Positions 44,879 through 53,714 are shown, counted from the stretch's first letter. The stretch: DNA of 64,000 nt from Stanieria cyanosphaera PCC 7437 (GCF_000317575.1 NC_019748.1:1690001-1754000); one strand, 5' to 3'. Numbers and translations are program-made. Notes: a model not told the origin generated them from the letters alone.

Positions 44879-45355
44879 CTAATTCATGCCAAATTCTGCT
44901 TGTAAAGCTTCATCATTATCATCTGCAATTGTGGCAACCAAAGTAATAACTCGCGAAATTTCACTGGGGTAAAGATCTGTCAAAGTTCTTTGGGCGGATA
45001 CGACTACTCGATTTTCCACAATACTAAAACAAGTTTCAAAAGTTCCTGCCCAATTCATTTCTAGCAATTTACGCATCAACTTTGTTTCATCTTTAGCAGG
45101 TAATTGCAGTACACTTGCCCAAACTGTTAGCAAGTCGTCTTCTGTTTCTCCTGTCAACTGAACAAATACTTCAACACTACCGTACTGAAATTTCCATAAA
45201 ATGCCTTCGTCGCTATGATTCACCATAGCAGTATCTTCTTGATCTAAGCTGGAAATAACGGTTTCGATTACTTCTTGATGGCTAGATTGATTTTCCATGA
45301 ATTCATCAATCAATTGATTGTTACCTAGGTCTAGATTTGCAACTTGATTACTCAT
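44879..45355 (-). CDS. YbjN-domain protein
   Basis: 158 residues. The region from about 20 on has the YbjN character: HQEVIETVISSLDQEDTAMV, WKFQYGSVEVFVQLTGETEDDLLTVWASVLQLP, LMRKLLEMNWAGTFETCFSIVENRVVVSAQRTLTDL. The fold is related to type III secretion chaperones, but cyanobacterial members have no settled role. It lies directly upstream of the lipoate-ligase-family gene. Confidence 0.8.
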   Translation of the reverse strand: MSNQVANLDLGNNQLIDEFMENQSSHQEVIETVISSLDQEDTAMVNHSDEGILWKFQYGSVEVFVQLTGETEDDLLTVWASVLQLPAKDETKLMRKLLEMNWAGTFETCFSIVENRVVVSAQRTLTDLYPSEISRVITLVATIADDNDEALQAEFGMN

Positions 45356-45675
45356 AGCAATTTAATTTGATTAGTTAGATTTTGACATCACTTTGTTGAT
45401 CGATTAATCTTCCTTCTGGTGGAAAATTATTTAGGGATGAAGAAACTTGTTTTTACCACGTAAATCTAGCATTTAGTTCCACAAGATCATGATTTTTTCG
45501 CCATTAATTTTAACTTTAGTTTGTCAAGAGAATAATTTGTAGCCTAAAGTTTAACCGCAAATTGGTTTTAAGAATTTCTTCTGGTTTTTAAGCTTAATTT
45601 TCTTAATAAAAATTTTTGTAGTTACTATACTAATTATGTACTTATGTTTATTTCCCATTACTTGCTTACAAGCCC
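45356..45675. other. 320-bp divergent upstream region
   Basis: It lies between the YbjN-domain gene (minus) and the ferritin-like gene (plus). AT-rich, with no coding frame, hairpin or recognised operator. Confidence 0.3.
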
Positions 45676-46626
45676 ATGAAAGTTAATTATCCAAAAAAAC
45701 TCCAGAATTCTCTAAGTGCGCGGGATATTCTCAAACAAGTGATCAGCGATCGCGAAATTCACATGATCACTCTTAATCGCTATCGATTCAATGAACAGCA
45801 TAGCTGTAAAGATTTGACTGATGTAATTGAAAAACTTAATGGTAAACCCAAAGAATTAGTGAGGGATTTATCTCATCATGTTGCCGATGAAGCTCGTCAT
45901 GCGGTTTGGCTTACAGACTTATTGGTAGAATTAGGTGCAGATATTGGTACTCCCCCAGGAGTGTCTTATATTGGGGAGTTTGAAAGATTATTAGACCAAG
46001 ATAGTTTTCAAACCGAAGAGCAACGAGAAGATGCCATTATTGCTGCTTTAACGGCGATTAACGTTACGGAAAAACGTGGTTGTGAATATTTCTCTGCTCA
46101 TATCAACGCTTTAAAAGAAGCACCTCAACAGCGTGATTCTTCAAAGCGAGGAAACCTCGCCGAATCTAACGCTCAAACCGAAGAAAATATTAAAATTCGG
46201 GAAACTCTTGAGAAAATCTTTCCTGAAGAAGCCGGTCATGTTCGTTGGGGTAATCGCTGGTTAGCTCAAATTGCCAAACAAAGTCCCAAACATCGTCAGA
46301 AGGTAGAACAAGCCAAACAAAAATATGCAGCCATAGAACAAGCAGCCTATGAATCAGGAATGGATATTATGGCTGGTGCAGAGTTACGTCGTTTGAACCA
46401 TCTGTTAGAAATTACTAAGACAATGCCCTTGTGGGAACGTCCTCAGTATCTGATCGAAAGGTTACCTGAAACTCTACTCGCCCCAGAATTACAATTTACT
46501 CGGATTGAAGCTGCTAAAAGAGCATGGCAAAGAGATCCTCAAGCTTTTATGGAAAAATTTGTTCCTATGTTCTTAAATGGCTTCAATAGTTTACAAAAAC
46601 AACAGAAACAAGCAACCAAAGCATAA
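45676..46626 (+). CDS. ferritin-like (di-iron) domain protein
   Basis: 316 residues, mostly helical. Two metal-ligand-like helix pairs are visible: DREIHMITLNRYRFNE with LSHHVADEARHAVWLTDLLVELG, and ALTAINVTEKRGCEYFSAH with IFPEEAGHVRWGNRWL. The E-x(n)-E-x-x-H spacing suits a ferritin-like di-iron centre, so an oxygenase or iron-binding role is possible. Between the two halves sits a polar segment (QQRDSSKRGNLAESNAQTEE) encoded by DNA with a 6-bp perfect hairpin at 46146-46160, probably a small inserted repeat. The exact reaction is unknown. Confidence 0.8.
   Translation: MKVNYPKKLQNSLSARDILKQVISDREIHMITLNRYRFNEQHSCKDLTDVIEKLNGKPKELVRDLSHHVADEARHAVWLTDLLVELGADIGTPPGVSYIGEFERLLDQDSFQTEEQREDAIIAALTAINVTEKRGCEYFSAHINALKEAPQQRDSSKRGNLAESNAQTEENIKIRETLEKIFPEEAGHVRWGNRWLAQIAKQSPKHRQKVEQAKQKYAAIEQAAYESGMDIMAGAELRRLNHLLEITKTMPLWERPQYLIERLPETLLAPELQFTRIEAAKRAWQRDPQAFMEKFVPMFLNGFNSLQKQQKQATKA
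46146..46160 (+). repeat. hairpin inside the ferritin-like gene
   Basis: GCGAGG, AAA, CCTCGC: a perfect 6-bp stem in coding sequence, encoding part of a polar loop. It may be a small in-frame repeat insertion. Confidence 0.4.
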
Positions 46627-46660
46627 ATAATCAACTTTTTGCTTCATTATGCTTGAATAA

Positions 46661-46694
46661 AGTCAGCGCCTGCGCTGACTGCATCTGGGCAGTC
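46661..46694 (+). terminator. overlapping alternative hairpins after the ferritin-like gene
   Basis: AGTCAGCGC/GCGCTGACT (46661-46680) is a perfect 9-bp stem with a 2-base loop. GACTGC/GCAGTC (46677-46694) is a second perfect 6-bp stem that shares four bases with it. Either the terminator of the ferritin-like gene or a dispersed hairpin repeat; no U-tract follows directly. Confidence 0.5.
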
Positions 46695-46876
46695 AAGACT
46701 TGCTCGGAGATATAGTTGTTTTAAATAAGAATGAAACATTTTTTCGGCTGAAAGCCTTTCATAGCAAGAAGAGATTGTCTCACTCTAAATTGAAATGACT
46801 ATACTTTTGTGCTGAGCCAGTTTCTCCGTAATTTTACTAGTCTTATTCGATTTTGTTTATTTTCATTTACATTTGT

Positions 46877-47326
46877 TTAAGGCAAAAAGTTTTCATCAAG
46901 AATATCTGAAATACTCCACGGACAAGCAATAGGTAAATCGTGTAGGTCTGATTTTAAAGCAGCTTGTTTTCTTGCTTGCTGATAAACTTTATCTAAGCGG
47001 GAATAAGCGTGATTGTAGAGAGTTTTAGATTCGAGTAGGTTGGCTAATTCTGCACGGAAATTAATAATTTCTATTTCCCAACCTTTTCCTGAATAAACTT
47101 TTTCAGAAGTCCAGTAAGCATATAATAGTAAATGTTTTAAAAGTTGACGTAAATAGCTTTCTGTTTTTCTTCTTTGCTCATTGCCCAATGCTACTATTTC
47201 CTCTAAAAGATTTTCCCAATCGATTTGTTGAGTTTTTTTTTGTTTAATCTGTTCTGCAAGAAGATCGAGCCAAGCAACATAATCTTGTTTATATAAATTT
47301 AACTTAGTATCTATAGGTACGTTCAT
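46877..47326 (-). CDS. DUF29 family protein
   Basis: 149 residues. LYKQDYVAWLDLLAEQIKQKK, IDWENLLEEIVALGNEQRRKTESYLRQLLKHLLLYAYW and the closing CPWSISDILDENFLP are typical of DUF29, a helical family with many paralogues in cyanobacteria and no known function. Members are often scattered in accessory regions, which suits its place at the edge of the glycosyltransferase cluster. Confidence 0.88.
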   Translation of the reverse strand: MNVPIDTKLNLYKQDYVAWLDLLAEQIKQKKTQQIDWENLLEEIVALGNEQRRKTESYLRQLLKHLLLYAYWTSEKVYSGKGWEIEIINFRAELANLLESKTLYNHAYSRLDKVYQQARKQAALKSDLHDLPIACPWSISDILDENFLP

Positions 47327-47540
47327 ACTCTTTAGCTATCGATGTTTCAATTTCTGAAAAGGTTTTAGTAGGTTATAATTTGGCATAAGTAGCCTACTTA
47401 TATTAAACATCAAAGACAATTTTCTTTAATTACTTCTATTTTTGAAAATCTCTACATTGCTTAACTTATAACTTGTTCGACAGGTAAATCGGTTACTATT
47501 TTCTTGTATTTTATGGTAGTAGTTATGATTGGTCAAAATC

Positions 47541-48761
47541 ATGAACATTCTCATGCTTTCTTCAACCTTTCCTTATCCACCCACTAAGGGAAGGAAGCAG
47601 TTACGAACATTTCATTTGTTAAAACAGCTTAGTAAGAATAACTCAGTCACTCTTGTAAGTCAACCAGCAGAAGACGTTGCTGAAGAAGAGATTGAATATT
47701 TAGAAGAACAAGTAGAACAATTAGTAACTTTTTCTCCCCCAACCGCTTCAGATAATTTGGGAATTCTTGACAAAGCTAAAAGATTAGGAACATTTATTCA
47801 ACAGGGAATTGCACCTCAAATTCTCGATAAATATTCTCCTATCATTCAAGAATGGCTCGATCATGCCTTTGCAAATGGACAATTTGATGTAATTTCTTGT
47901 CAAGATAGCAATGATGAAATTTATATTCGTCCTCAATGGCGAGAACAAAAAGGAATAGTTTTAGATCTTCATATTTCCGAATCTGGTAAATATAAACAAC
48001 AGTTAGACCCCAAAACTCCAGAAAAAGATCAATTTAATTTGGGATGGCTCAGACGCTACGAACAGAATTATTTAGAAAAATTTAGTGCTATTGTTACTCT
48101 TACTTCTATAGATCGTCGTCTGCTTAAAGAATTAAATCCAGAAAGCCAAATCTTTGTTATTCCCAATGGAGTCAATTTAACTCATTTTTCTCGTCGTATT
48201 ACTAATCAAGGTGGACAAAGACTTGTTTTCTTCGGTAAGATGGATAATGCTGCCAATATCGATGCAGCTTGTTTTCTCGCTTCAGAAATTTTTCCTGCCA
48301 TTCGCCAACGCTATCCCGAAGCTACTTTAGAATTGGTTGGGGCAAATCCTTCCCGAGAAGTCTTGGCATTAGATTCACTAGCAGGAGTTAGGGTTACAGG
48401 AGAAGTAACTTCTGTATTGGAATATTTACATTGGGCTACAGTTTGTGTAATTCCTATTCGTAAAAGAATTGGTTTGACAAATCGTACTTTAGAAGCAATG
48501 GCAGCAGGAGTTCCTGTTGTTGGAAGCGATCGCGCTTTGGCTGGATTAGAAGTTGATGGTTCAAATGTACTACTTAGGGCAATGCGGGCAAATACAGTGG
48601 AAGAGTACGTTTATGCCATAGGTAGACTGTTTTCCGAACCAAAGTTACGAGAAAAACTATCAGAAAACGGGCGGTTTTTAGTAGAGAGCGAATACACTTG
48701 GGAAAAGGTAGGTCAAAAATACGAACAAGTATTATTTGAGGCTTGCCAGCAATCAACCTAA
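47541..48761 (+). CDS. GT4-type glycosyltransferase (paralogue 1)
   Basis: 406 residues from ATG at 47541 (MNILMLSSTFPYPPTKG); an upstream TTG would add four residues. GT-B fold: acceptor domain about 1-190, donor domain from about 205 with VIPNGVNLTHF, LVFFGKMDNAANIDAACF, TGEVTSVLEYLHWATVCVIPI and LEAMAAGVPVVGSDRALAGLEV. The protein is clearly paralogous to the product of 50982-52220 along its length. Where the paralogue reads FGMKIKTLEYM this one reads IGLTNRTLEAM, so donor contacts may differ. It probably builds an extracellular polysaccharide; TIGR03087-like XrtA-associated transferases are a possible relative. Confidence 0.85.
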   Translation: MNILMLSSTFPYPPTKGRKQLRTFHLLKQLSKNNSVTLVSQPAEDVAEEEIEYLEEQVEQLVTFSPPTASDNLGILDKAKRLGTFIQQGIAPQILDKYSPIIQEWLDHAFANGQFDVISCQDSNDEIYIRPQWREQKGIVLDLHISESGKYKQQLDPKTPEKDQFNLGWLRRYEQNYLEKFSAIVTLTSIDRRLLKELNPESQIFVIPNGVNLTHFSRRITNQGGQRLVFFGKMDNAANIDAACFLASEIFPAIRQRYPEATLELVGANPSREVLALDSLAGVRVTGEVTSVLEYLHWATVCVIPIRKRIGLTNRTLEAMAAGVPVVGSDRALAGLEVDGSNVLLRAMRANTVEEYVYAIGRLFSEPKLREKLSENGRFLVESEYTWEKVGQKYEQVLFEACQQST

Positions 48762-48781
48762 GTGTTATTAAATTAATTTTT

Positions 48782-49714
48782 ATGTCACAAATAGCTGCCA
48801 TTATTTGTACTCATAATCGAGACCGATATTTGGGGGCTGCTATTGATAGCTTGCTACAACAAAATTATCCAGATTATGAAGTAATTGTCGTTGATAATGC
48901 TAGTAGCGATCGCACTGCGGAAGTGGTTCACTCTCGTTTGCCTCATCCTCGTCTTAAATATATTTATGAACCAGTATTGGGGTTATCTGTCGCCCGTAAT
49001 CGAGGTGCAAAAGAGACTCAAGCGGAAATTTTGGCTTATCTGGATGATGATGCGGAAGCTTCTCCCCAGTGGTTGAGAGAAATCGTGACTGCTTATAACA
49101 ATAATGACCAACTAGCGATCGCAGGAGGTAAAGTAACTCTGATTTGGCCCGAGGGAATTATACCGCCTAACTGGATTTCAGAGGAATTGGCAGGAGGTTT
49201 AGGGGCTTATGATTTAGGAAATGAAATAATTTATCTTGATAATCCCAATCTTACTCCCCGTGGTTTGAATTATTCTCTTCGTCGCAGCTTTTTAGAACAA
49301 ATTGGTGGGTTCGATCCGAACTTGGGTAGGGTAGGAAAGAACTTGCTGTCTAACGAAGAATTGTTTATGACAGAGTTAGCAATTGCCAAAGGATGGCAAG
49401 TGGCATATCTTCCCAATGCGATCGCAGCCCATAACGTCTCTCCTGAAAGACTTAAACCTGGTTGGTTTCTCAGTCGCAGTTGGTGGCAGGGCATTAGTGA
49501 ATGTTATCGGGAAGAAATAGCTGGTAGAACCGGACTAACACAGTTTAATCGCGGAGGAGAAAGATTGATCAGAGGATTGTACAAAACTATCAAATATTTT
49601 AGTAATCCTGCCCTTCGTTTCGATAACTTTACCTACGCTTACGGTCAAATCGGCTATTTAAAAGCAGTGGTGCAAAATATGTTGCATCTTTCTAGTTGGT
49701 CAGAAAAAAGCTAA
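48782..49714 (+). CDS. GT2 family glycosyltransferase
   Basis: 310 residues from ATG at 48782; the frame extends 13 codons upstream into the end of the GT4 gene but MSQIAAIICTHNRDRYLG is the normal GT2 start. Motifs: VIVVDNASSDRT, LSVARNRGAKE, and LAYLDDDAEASPQWL with the DxD metal motif (DDD), then GGFDPNLGR and the ED-like NEELFM. An inverting GT-A enzyme that probably acts on the same polysaccharide as the neighbouring GT4 enzymes. It starts 20 bp after the GT4 stop, so co-transcribed. Confidence 0.9.
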   Translation: MSQIAAIICTHNRDRYLGAAIDSLLQQNYPDYEVIVVDNASSDRTAEVVHSRLPHPRLKYIYEPVLGLSVARNRGAKETQAEILAYLDDDAEASPQWLREIVTAYNNNDQLAIAGGKVTLIWPEGIIPPNWISEELAGGLGAYDLGNEIIYLDNPNLTPRGLNYSLRRSFLEQIGGFDPNLGRVGKNLLSNEELFMTELAIAKGWQVAYLPNAIAAHNVSPERLKPGWFLSRSWWQGISECYREEIAGRTGLTQFNRGGERLIRGLYKTIKYFSNPALRFDNFTYAYGQIGYLKAVVQNMLHLSSWSEKS

Positions 49715-49750
49715 TCAACTGATTGACATCTAATTTTTTGATTAAGAAAA

Positions 49751-49778
49751 GGTAGGAGGCAGAAGGCAGAAGACAGAA
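49751..49778. repeat. heptanucleotide tandem repeat upstream of gmd
   Basis: Units GGTAGGA GGCAGAA GGCAGAA GACAGAA. The core GGCAGAA is the reverse complement of TTCTGCC, found in the array at 50919-50953, so the two loci belong to one repeat family. Confidence 0.65.
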
Positions 49779-49835
49779 GAAAATGCGAATTACAAAATTT
49801 AAACTCACAACAGCCTACTTAATATAGATAATTTT

Positions 49836-50783
49836 ATGAAAAAAGCCTTAATTTGTGGAATATCAGGGCAAGATGGGGCTTATTTAGCCAAATTATTGCT
49901 AGAAAAAGGCTACGAAGTCTACGGTACTTCTAGAGACGCTCAGATTTCTTCTTTTCGCAATTTACTGCGGTTAGGAATTCGCGATCGCATTAAGTTTGAA
50001 TCTCTTGTTCCTACTGATTTTCGCAGTGTGTTACAAGTAATTTCTAAAGTTAAACCCGATGAAATTTATAATCTGGCAGGACAAACTTCAGTCGGACTTT
50101 CTTTTGAACAACCAGTTGAAACTCTAGAAAGTATTGCCACAGGTACACTCAATTTTTTAGAAGCAATTCGCTTTACCCACGCACCGATCAAATTTTATAA
50201 TGCTGGTTCGAGTGAATGTTTTGGAGATATTGGTGGATTTCCTGCGGATGAAAATACGCCCTTTCGTCCTAGAAGTCCCTATGCAGTAGCCAAAGCGACT
50301 GCTTTTTGGCAAGTAGCTAACTATCGCGAAGCTTACGATATATTTGCTTGTTCTGGCATTTTATTTAACCACGAATCCCCTTTAAGACCCCAACGATTTG
50401 TCACGCAAAAAATTATTGCTGCTGCTTGTAATATTGCCAAAGGCAATCAGGAAAAACTTCAATTGGGTAATATGTCAGTCAAACGAGATTGGGGTTGGGC
50501 CCCCGAATATATCGAAGCGATGTATTTAATGTTGCAACAATCACAACCCGATGATTATGTCATTGCCACAGGAATAAGTTCTTCTTTAGAAGAATTTGTA
50601 GCCGAAGCTTTTAATTGTGTTGGTTTAAATTGGCGCGATCATGTGATTACAGATACTAGTTTATTACGTCCTACCGATTTAGCGATCAGTCAGGGCAATC
50701 CTGTAAAAGCTAAAGAAAAATTAGGTTGGCAAGCAAAATATAAAATGTCCGATGTCGTCAGGATGATGGTAGAAGCTTTTTAA
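49836..50783 (+). CDS. gmd: GDP-mannose 4,6-dehydratase
   Basis: Converts GDP-mannose to GDP-4-keto-6-deoxymannose, precursor of fucose, rhamnose-type and related sugars. 315 residues of extended SDR fold. NADP-binding GISGQDGAYLAKLLLEKGYEVYG is at 8-30, catalytic Ser/Glu in AGSSECFGDIGG, Tyr and Lys in SPYAVAKATAFW, then NHESPLRPQRFVTQKI and GNMSVKRDWGWAPEYIEAMY. The RDWGWA wording is diagnostic of Gmd. It is slightly shorter than the 340-370 residues usual for the family. It sits between two glycosyltransferase genes and would supply their nucleotide sugar. Confidence 0.92.
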   Translation: MKKALICGISGQDGAYLAKLLLEKGYEVYGTSRDAQISSFRNLLRLGIRDRIKFESLVPTDFRSVLQVISKVKPDEIYNLAGQTSVGLSFEQPVETLESIATGTLNFLEAIRFTHAPIKFYNAGSSECFGDIGGFPADENTPFRPRSPYAVAKATAFWQVANYREAYDIFACSGILFNHESPLRPQRFVTQKIIAAACNIAKGNQEKLQLGNMSVKRDWGWAPEYIEAMYLMLQQSQPDDYVIATGISSSLEEFVAEAFNCVGLNWRDHVITDTSLLRPTDLAISQGNPVKAKEKLGWQAKYKMSDVVRMMVEAF

Positions 50784-50790
50784 CAGTGAT

Positions 50791-50818
50791 CAGTTACCAG
50801 TTACCAGTTACCAGTTAA
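50791..50818. repeat. heptanucleotide tandem repeat CAGTTAC x4
   Basis: CAGTTAC CAGTTAC CAGTTAC CAGTTAA directly after gmd. The reverse complement of TTACCAG is related to the CTGGTAA/CTGATAA units at 43471 and 63205. Confidence 0.75.
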
Positions 50819-50918
50819 TAAGGAATAGGAAATAGGGAACAAAAAAATGATGAATTAGGAACGATGAATGCAGAAATTATTTAATTCATAATTCATCCCT
50901 CATCATTCATAATTAGTT

Positions 50919-50953
50919 TTTTGCCTTTTGCCTTCTGCCTTTTGCCCTCTGCC
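50919..50953. repeat. heptanucleotide tandem repeat TTTTGCC/TTCTGCC
   Basis: Five units TTTTGCC TTTTGCC TTCTGCC TTTTGCC CTCTGCC just upstream of the second GT4 gene. One nucleotide family with the array at 49751-49778 on the opposite strand. Confidence 0.75.
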
Positions 50954-50981
50954 TTTACCAATGACCAGTAATTAATTAATC

Positions 50982-52220
50982 ATGAAAATATTAATGTTAT
51001 CTGCGACCTTTCCTTATCCCCCAACTAAAGGAGGTACGCATAATCGAACTTTTAACCTATTACAACCGATCGCCCTACGTCATCAAGTTACTCTACTGAC
51101 TCAACGGGCGGAAGATGTTACTGAGGAAGATATTGCAGGTTTAAGGCAGTGGGTAGATGAATTGATTATATTTCCTCGACCCCAAGCTGTTAAAGCAGGA
51201 ATATTAGCTAAAATTCAACGTTTTGGACAATTTATCCTTAAAGGAACTCCACCCAATGTATTATTTCTTTATTCCCACGAAATGCAAACATGGATCGATG
51301 ATGCCGTTGCAGCAGGAAAATTTGAGGCTATTACCTGTGAACATAGCGTTAATGAAATTTATATTAGACCGCAATGGCAACAGAAATTAACCACGATCAT
51401 TGATATTCATAGTTCAATTTATCGTACCTGTAAAAATCAACTCGAAACCAATACCTCAGAAAATCCCAAACGCGATCGCTTGTTTTTACCTTTGTTACGT
51501 CGTTATGAACAGCAATCTATTCGTAAGTTTTCCCATGTGGTGGTAACAACAGATGAAGACGAACAACAAATGCGTCGGTTTGTACCCAATGCCCAAGTTA
51601 CGGTTATTCCTAACGGAGTAGATTTAGATACTTTTCCCTATCGAGAGAAAGATCTAGGCGGATACAATTTAGTTTTTGTCGGTGGTTTGGATTATTTTGT
51701 CAATATTGATGCTGCTTGTTTCTTTGCTACCGAAGTTTTTCCCCAACTTCAACAACAATTTCCTGATGCTACTTTAACTCTAGTTGGTTCTAAACCCGCC
51801 CCAGAAGTTCAGGCTTTAACCGAACAAAATCCTGCCATTACTGTTACAGGAAGAGTCCCTTCCATTGCTCAATACCTCCACCAAGCAACTGTCGCTGTAG
51901 CCCCTCTGCGTACTGGTTTTGGCATGAAAATTAAAACACTAGAATACATGGCAGCAGGTACACCTGTAGTGGGAAGCGATCGCGGTTTGGAAGGAATTGA
52001 AGTAGATAGCGATCGCGTTCCCCTCAGAGCTTTACGAGCTAATACTATTGAGCAATATCTTCAAGCGATCGCAACTCTATTGACTAACCCTTGTTTAAGA
52101 GCCGAACTTGCTAGTAACGCTCGAACTATGATTGAACAAGAATATACTTATTTGAGTCTAGCTAATCGTTACGAAAAAATTATTACGGGTTCTTATAATT
52201 TAATTACTGACCAGAAATGA
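50982..52220 (+). CDS. GT4-type glycosyltransferase (paralogue 2)
   Basis: 412 residues, MKILMLSATFPYPPTKGG at the N-terminus. The donor domain has VIPNGVDLDTFPYREKDLGG, LVFVGGLDYFVNIDAACFFATEVFP, TGRVPSIAQYLHQATVAVAPL and FGMKIKTLEYMAAGTPVVGSDRGLEGIEV; the last holds the conserved Lys/Glu donor-binding pattern of GT4. It is a tandem-type paralogue of the gene at 47541, separated by GT2 and gmd. Its 3' end overlaps the convergent truncated response regulator gene by 21 bp. Probably part of extracellular polysaccharide assembly. Confidence 0.88.
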   Translation: MKILMLSATFPYPPTKGGTHNRTFNLLQPIALRHQVTLLTQRAEDVTEEDIAGLRQWVDELIIFPRPQAVKAGILAKIQRFGQFILKGTPPNVLFLYSHEMQTWIDDAVAAGKFEAITCEHSVNEIYIRPQWQQKLTTIIDIHSSIYRTCKNQLETNTSENPKRDRLFLPLLRRYEQQSIRKFSHVVVTTDEDEQQMRRFVPNAQVTVIPNGVDLDTFPYREKDLGGYNLVFVGGLDYFVNIDAACFFATEVFPQLQQQFPDATLTLVGSKPAPEVQALTEQNPAITVTGRVPSIAQYLHQATVAVAPLRTGFGMKIKTLEYMAAGTPVVGSDRGLEGIEVDSDRVPLRALRANTIEQYLQAIATLLTNPCLRAELASNARTMIEQEYTYLSLANRYEKIITGSYNLITDQK

Positions 52221-52562
52221 TTGAACTCTAGTTAATAAATCTTTAAACTTAAACGGTTTAGTTAGGTAGTCGTTAGCTCCTTTTAATAAAACAGCATGAC
52301 GAGTTCCTTCATCATTAAGAGCCGTTACCACAATAATTGGAAATTTTTGTCCTTGGGAGCGAAGTTCTTCCAGTACTTTCCAACCATCTTTTAGCGGTAG
52401 TCTTAGATCTAAAAGCAATAACTCAAAGTTACCTGTTTTTGCCATCTCTAGGGCTTGTTGACCATCTTCTGCTACAGCAGTAACAAAACCATATTTCTGC
52501 AATCCTTTTTCTAGAAAAGCAGCTAAACGCACCTCATCTTCAGCAATTAAAATGCGGTTCAT
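52200..52562 (-). CDS. single-domain response regulator (truncated paralogue)
   Basis: 120 residues from ATG at 52562. A complete receiver domain: E8/D9, phosphoacceptor D52 (LLLDLRLPLKDGW), T80 and K102 (TKPF). Start, length of each element and numbering equal those of the receiver half of the response regulator at 53007-53675, but the protein stops right after the receiver (FLVSN) with no DNA-binding domain. It therefore looks like a duplicate that lost its output domain. It could act as a phosphate sink or a CheY-like partner for the neighbouring kinase. Its last 21 bp overlap the convergent GT4 gene. Confidence 0.85.
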   Translation of the reverse strand: MNRILIAEDEVRLAAFLEKGLQKYGFVTAVAEDGQQALEMAKTGNFELLLLDLRLPLKDGWKVLEELRSQGQKFPIIVVTALNDEGTRHAVLLKGANDYLTKPFKFKDLLTRVQSFLVSN

Positions 52563-53006
52563 GAAAAATGTTTTATCAATAGATAATTGTAATTGTTTCA
52601 CGAATAAGTATAAAAGAATTTCAATTGATCAATAATGAGGAATTAGGATATTTCACATACAATTGGCTTATTTTTGATTTATTTTACTAAAACCAAATCT
52701 TTTAAGTACCTAGGCAGAATTATTTGTGAGTAAGAGGTAGAAGATAGTAGATATGAGGTAGTTCAACTTACTACTTACTACCCTCTACCTTCTGCTTTAC
52801 CTCTCGTCATTTAAAAACTGCTATATATCAATAATTATCAATAAGACAAATTAAATAATCTTAAAAATTTGATGAGAATTTTTTCATCTCATATCAAGTT
52901 GTGGTCATCATTTAAAATAAATTTTCTCCGCGTCAACCTATCCCTGTTTATCCTTGTCAATCATCAGATTCAACTATTTAAGCGAACCTAATCTCAGTCA
53001 GAGACG
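52563..53006. repeat. 444-bp gap with degenerate heptamer repeats
   Basis: Around 52730-52800 there are opposing purine-rich (GAGGTAGAAGATAGTAG) and pyrimidine-rich (TTACTAC x2, CCTCTAC, CTTCTGC) runs with a 7-nt period, able to form an imperfect cruciform. The rest is AT-rich, and no gene was seen between the two response regulator genes. Confidence 0.45.
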
Positions 53007-53675
53007 CTAAATTTTGAGACGATATCCCATACCTCTGACAGTTTCAATTGATTGAGAACCTAATTTTTTACGCAAATAACCAACATAAACATCAACAATA
53101 TTAGAACCTGGATCGTAATCGTAACCCCAGACCAAATCTAATAGTTGTTGTCTACTCATTACTTGTCCTGGATGACGAAAAAATACTTCTGCCATAGTAA
53201 ATTCACGCGCAGACAGTTCGATCTCACAATTGTTTATTTGCATTTTTCGAGTACGCAGATCCAAACTGACATTACCAACTTTAAGGATCATTTCTTCTCT
53301 AACATTAGTAGGATTGTAAGTTCTTAGTCTTACTTCAATGCGTGCTAATAATTCTTCAAAACTAAAGGGTTTGGTTATGTAATCATCTGCCCCTGCGCGT
53401 AAACCAATTACTTTATCGCTAATATCATCACGAGCAGTTAAAATAATCACGGGAATGGTTAATCCTTGCCCACGTAATTCTTCAAGAACCGATAATCCAT
53501 CTTTACCAGGCAAACCTAAATCGAGGATAGCTAAATCGAATTTGGTAGAAATTGCCATTGCGATCGCATTTGTGCCATCTTCTACCCAATTAGTAGTAAA
53601 ACCACGAGCGCGTAGACCTTTTTCAATAAAGGTAGCAATTCTAGCTTCATCTTCAACAATTAAAATTCGATTCAT
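53007..53675 (-). CDS. OmpR-family response regulator
   Basis: 222 residues. Receiver domain 1-115 with D52 (AILDLGLPGKDGL), T80 and K102; winged-helix Trans_reg_C domain about 125-220 (ELSAREFTMAEVFFRHPGQVMSRQQLL, VDVYVGYLRKKLG, TVRGMGYRL). The gene follows the sensor kinase by 39 bp on the same strand, so it is the cognate regulator. Targets cannot be told from sequence; the polysaccharide genes around it are a reasonable guess. Confidence 0.95.
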   Translation of the reverse strand: MNRILIVEDEARIATFIEKGLRARGFTTNWVEDGTNAIAMAISTKFDLAILDLGLPGKDGLSVLEELRGQGLTIPVIILTARDDISDKVIGLRAGADDYITKPFSFEELLARIEVRLRTYNPTNVREEMILKVGNVSLDLRTRKMQINNCEIELSAREFTMAEVFFRHPGQVMSRQQLLDLVWGYDYDPGSNIVDVYVGYLRKKLGSQSIETVRGMGYRLKI

Positions 53676-53714
53676 TAGAACAAGTTAGTAATTATAAATA
53701 TATTTTTAATTAAA

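Noticed and set aside
46626-46876. Transfer RNA or small RNA gene around the GC-rich hairpins
   Set aside because: The stems do not fold into a cloverleaf and there is no T-loop consensus; treated as terminator/repeat.
50784-50981. CRISPR array, suggested by regular repeats
   Set aside because: The repeats are contiguous 7-nt units without spacers, and no cas genes are nearby.
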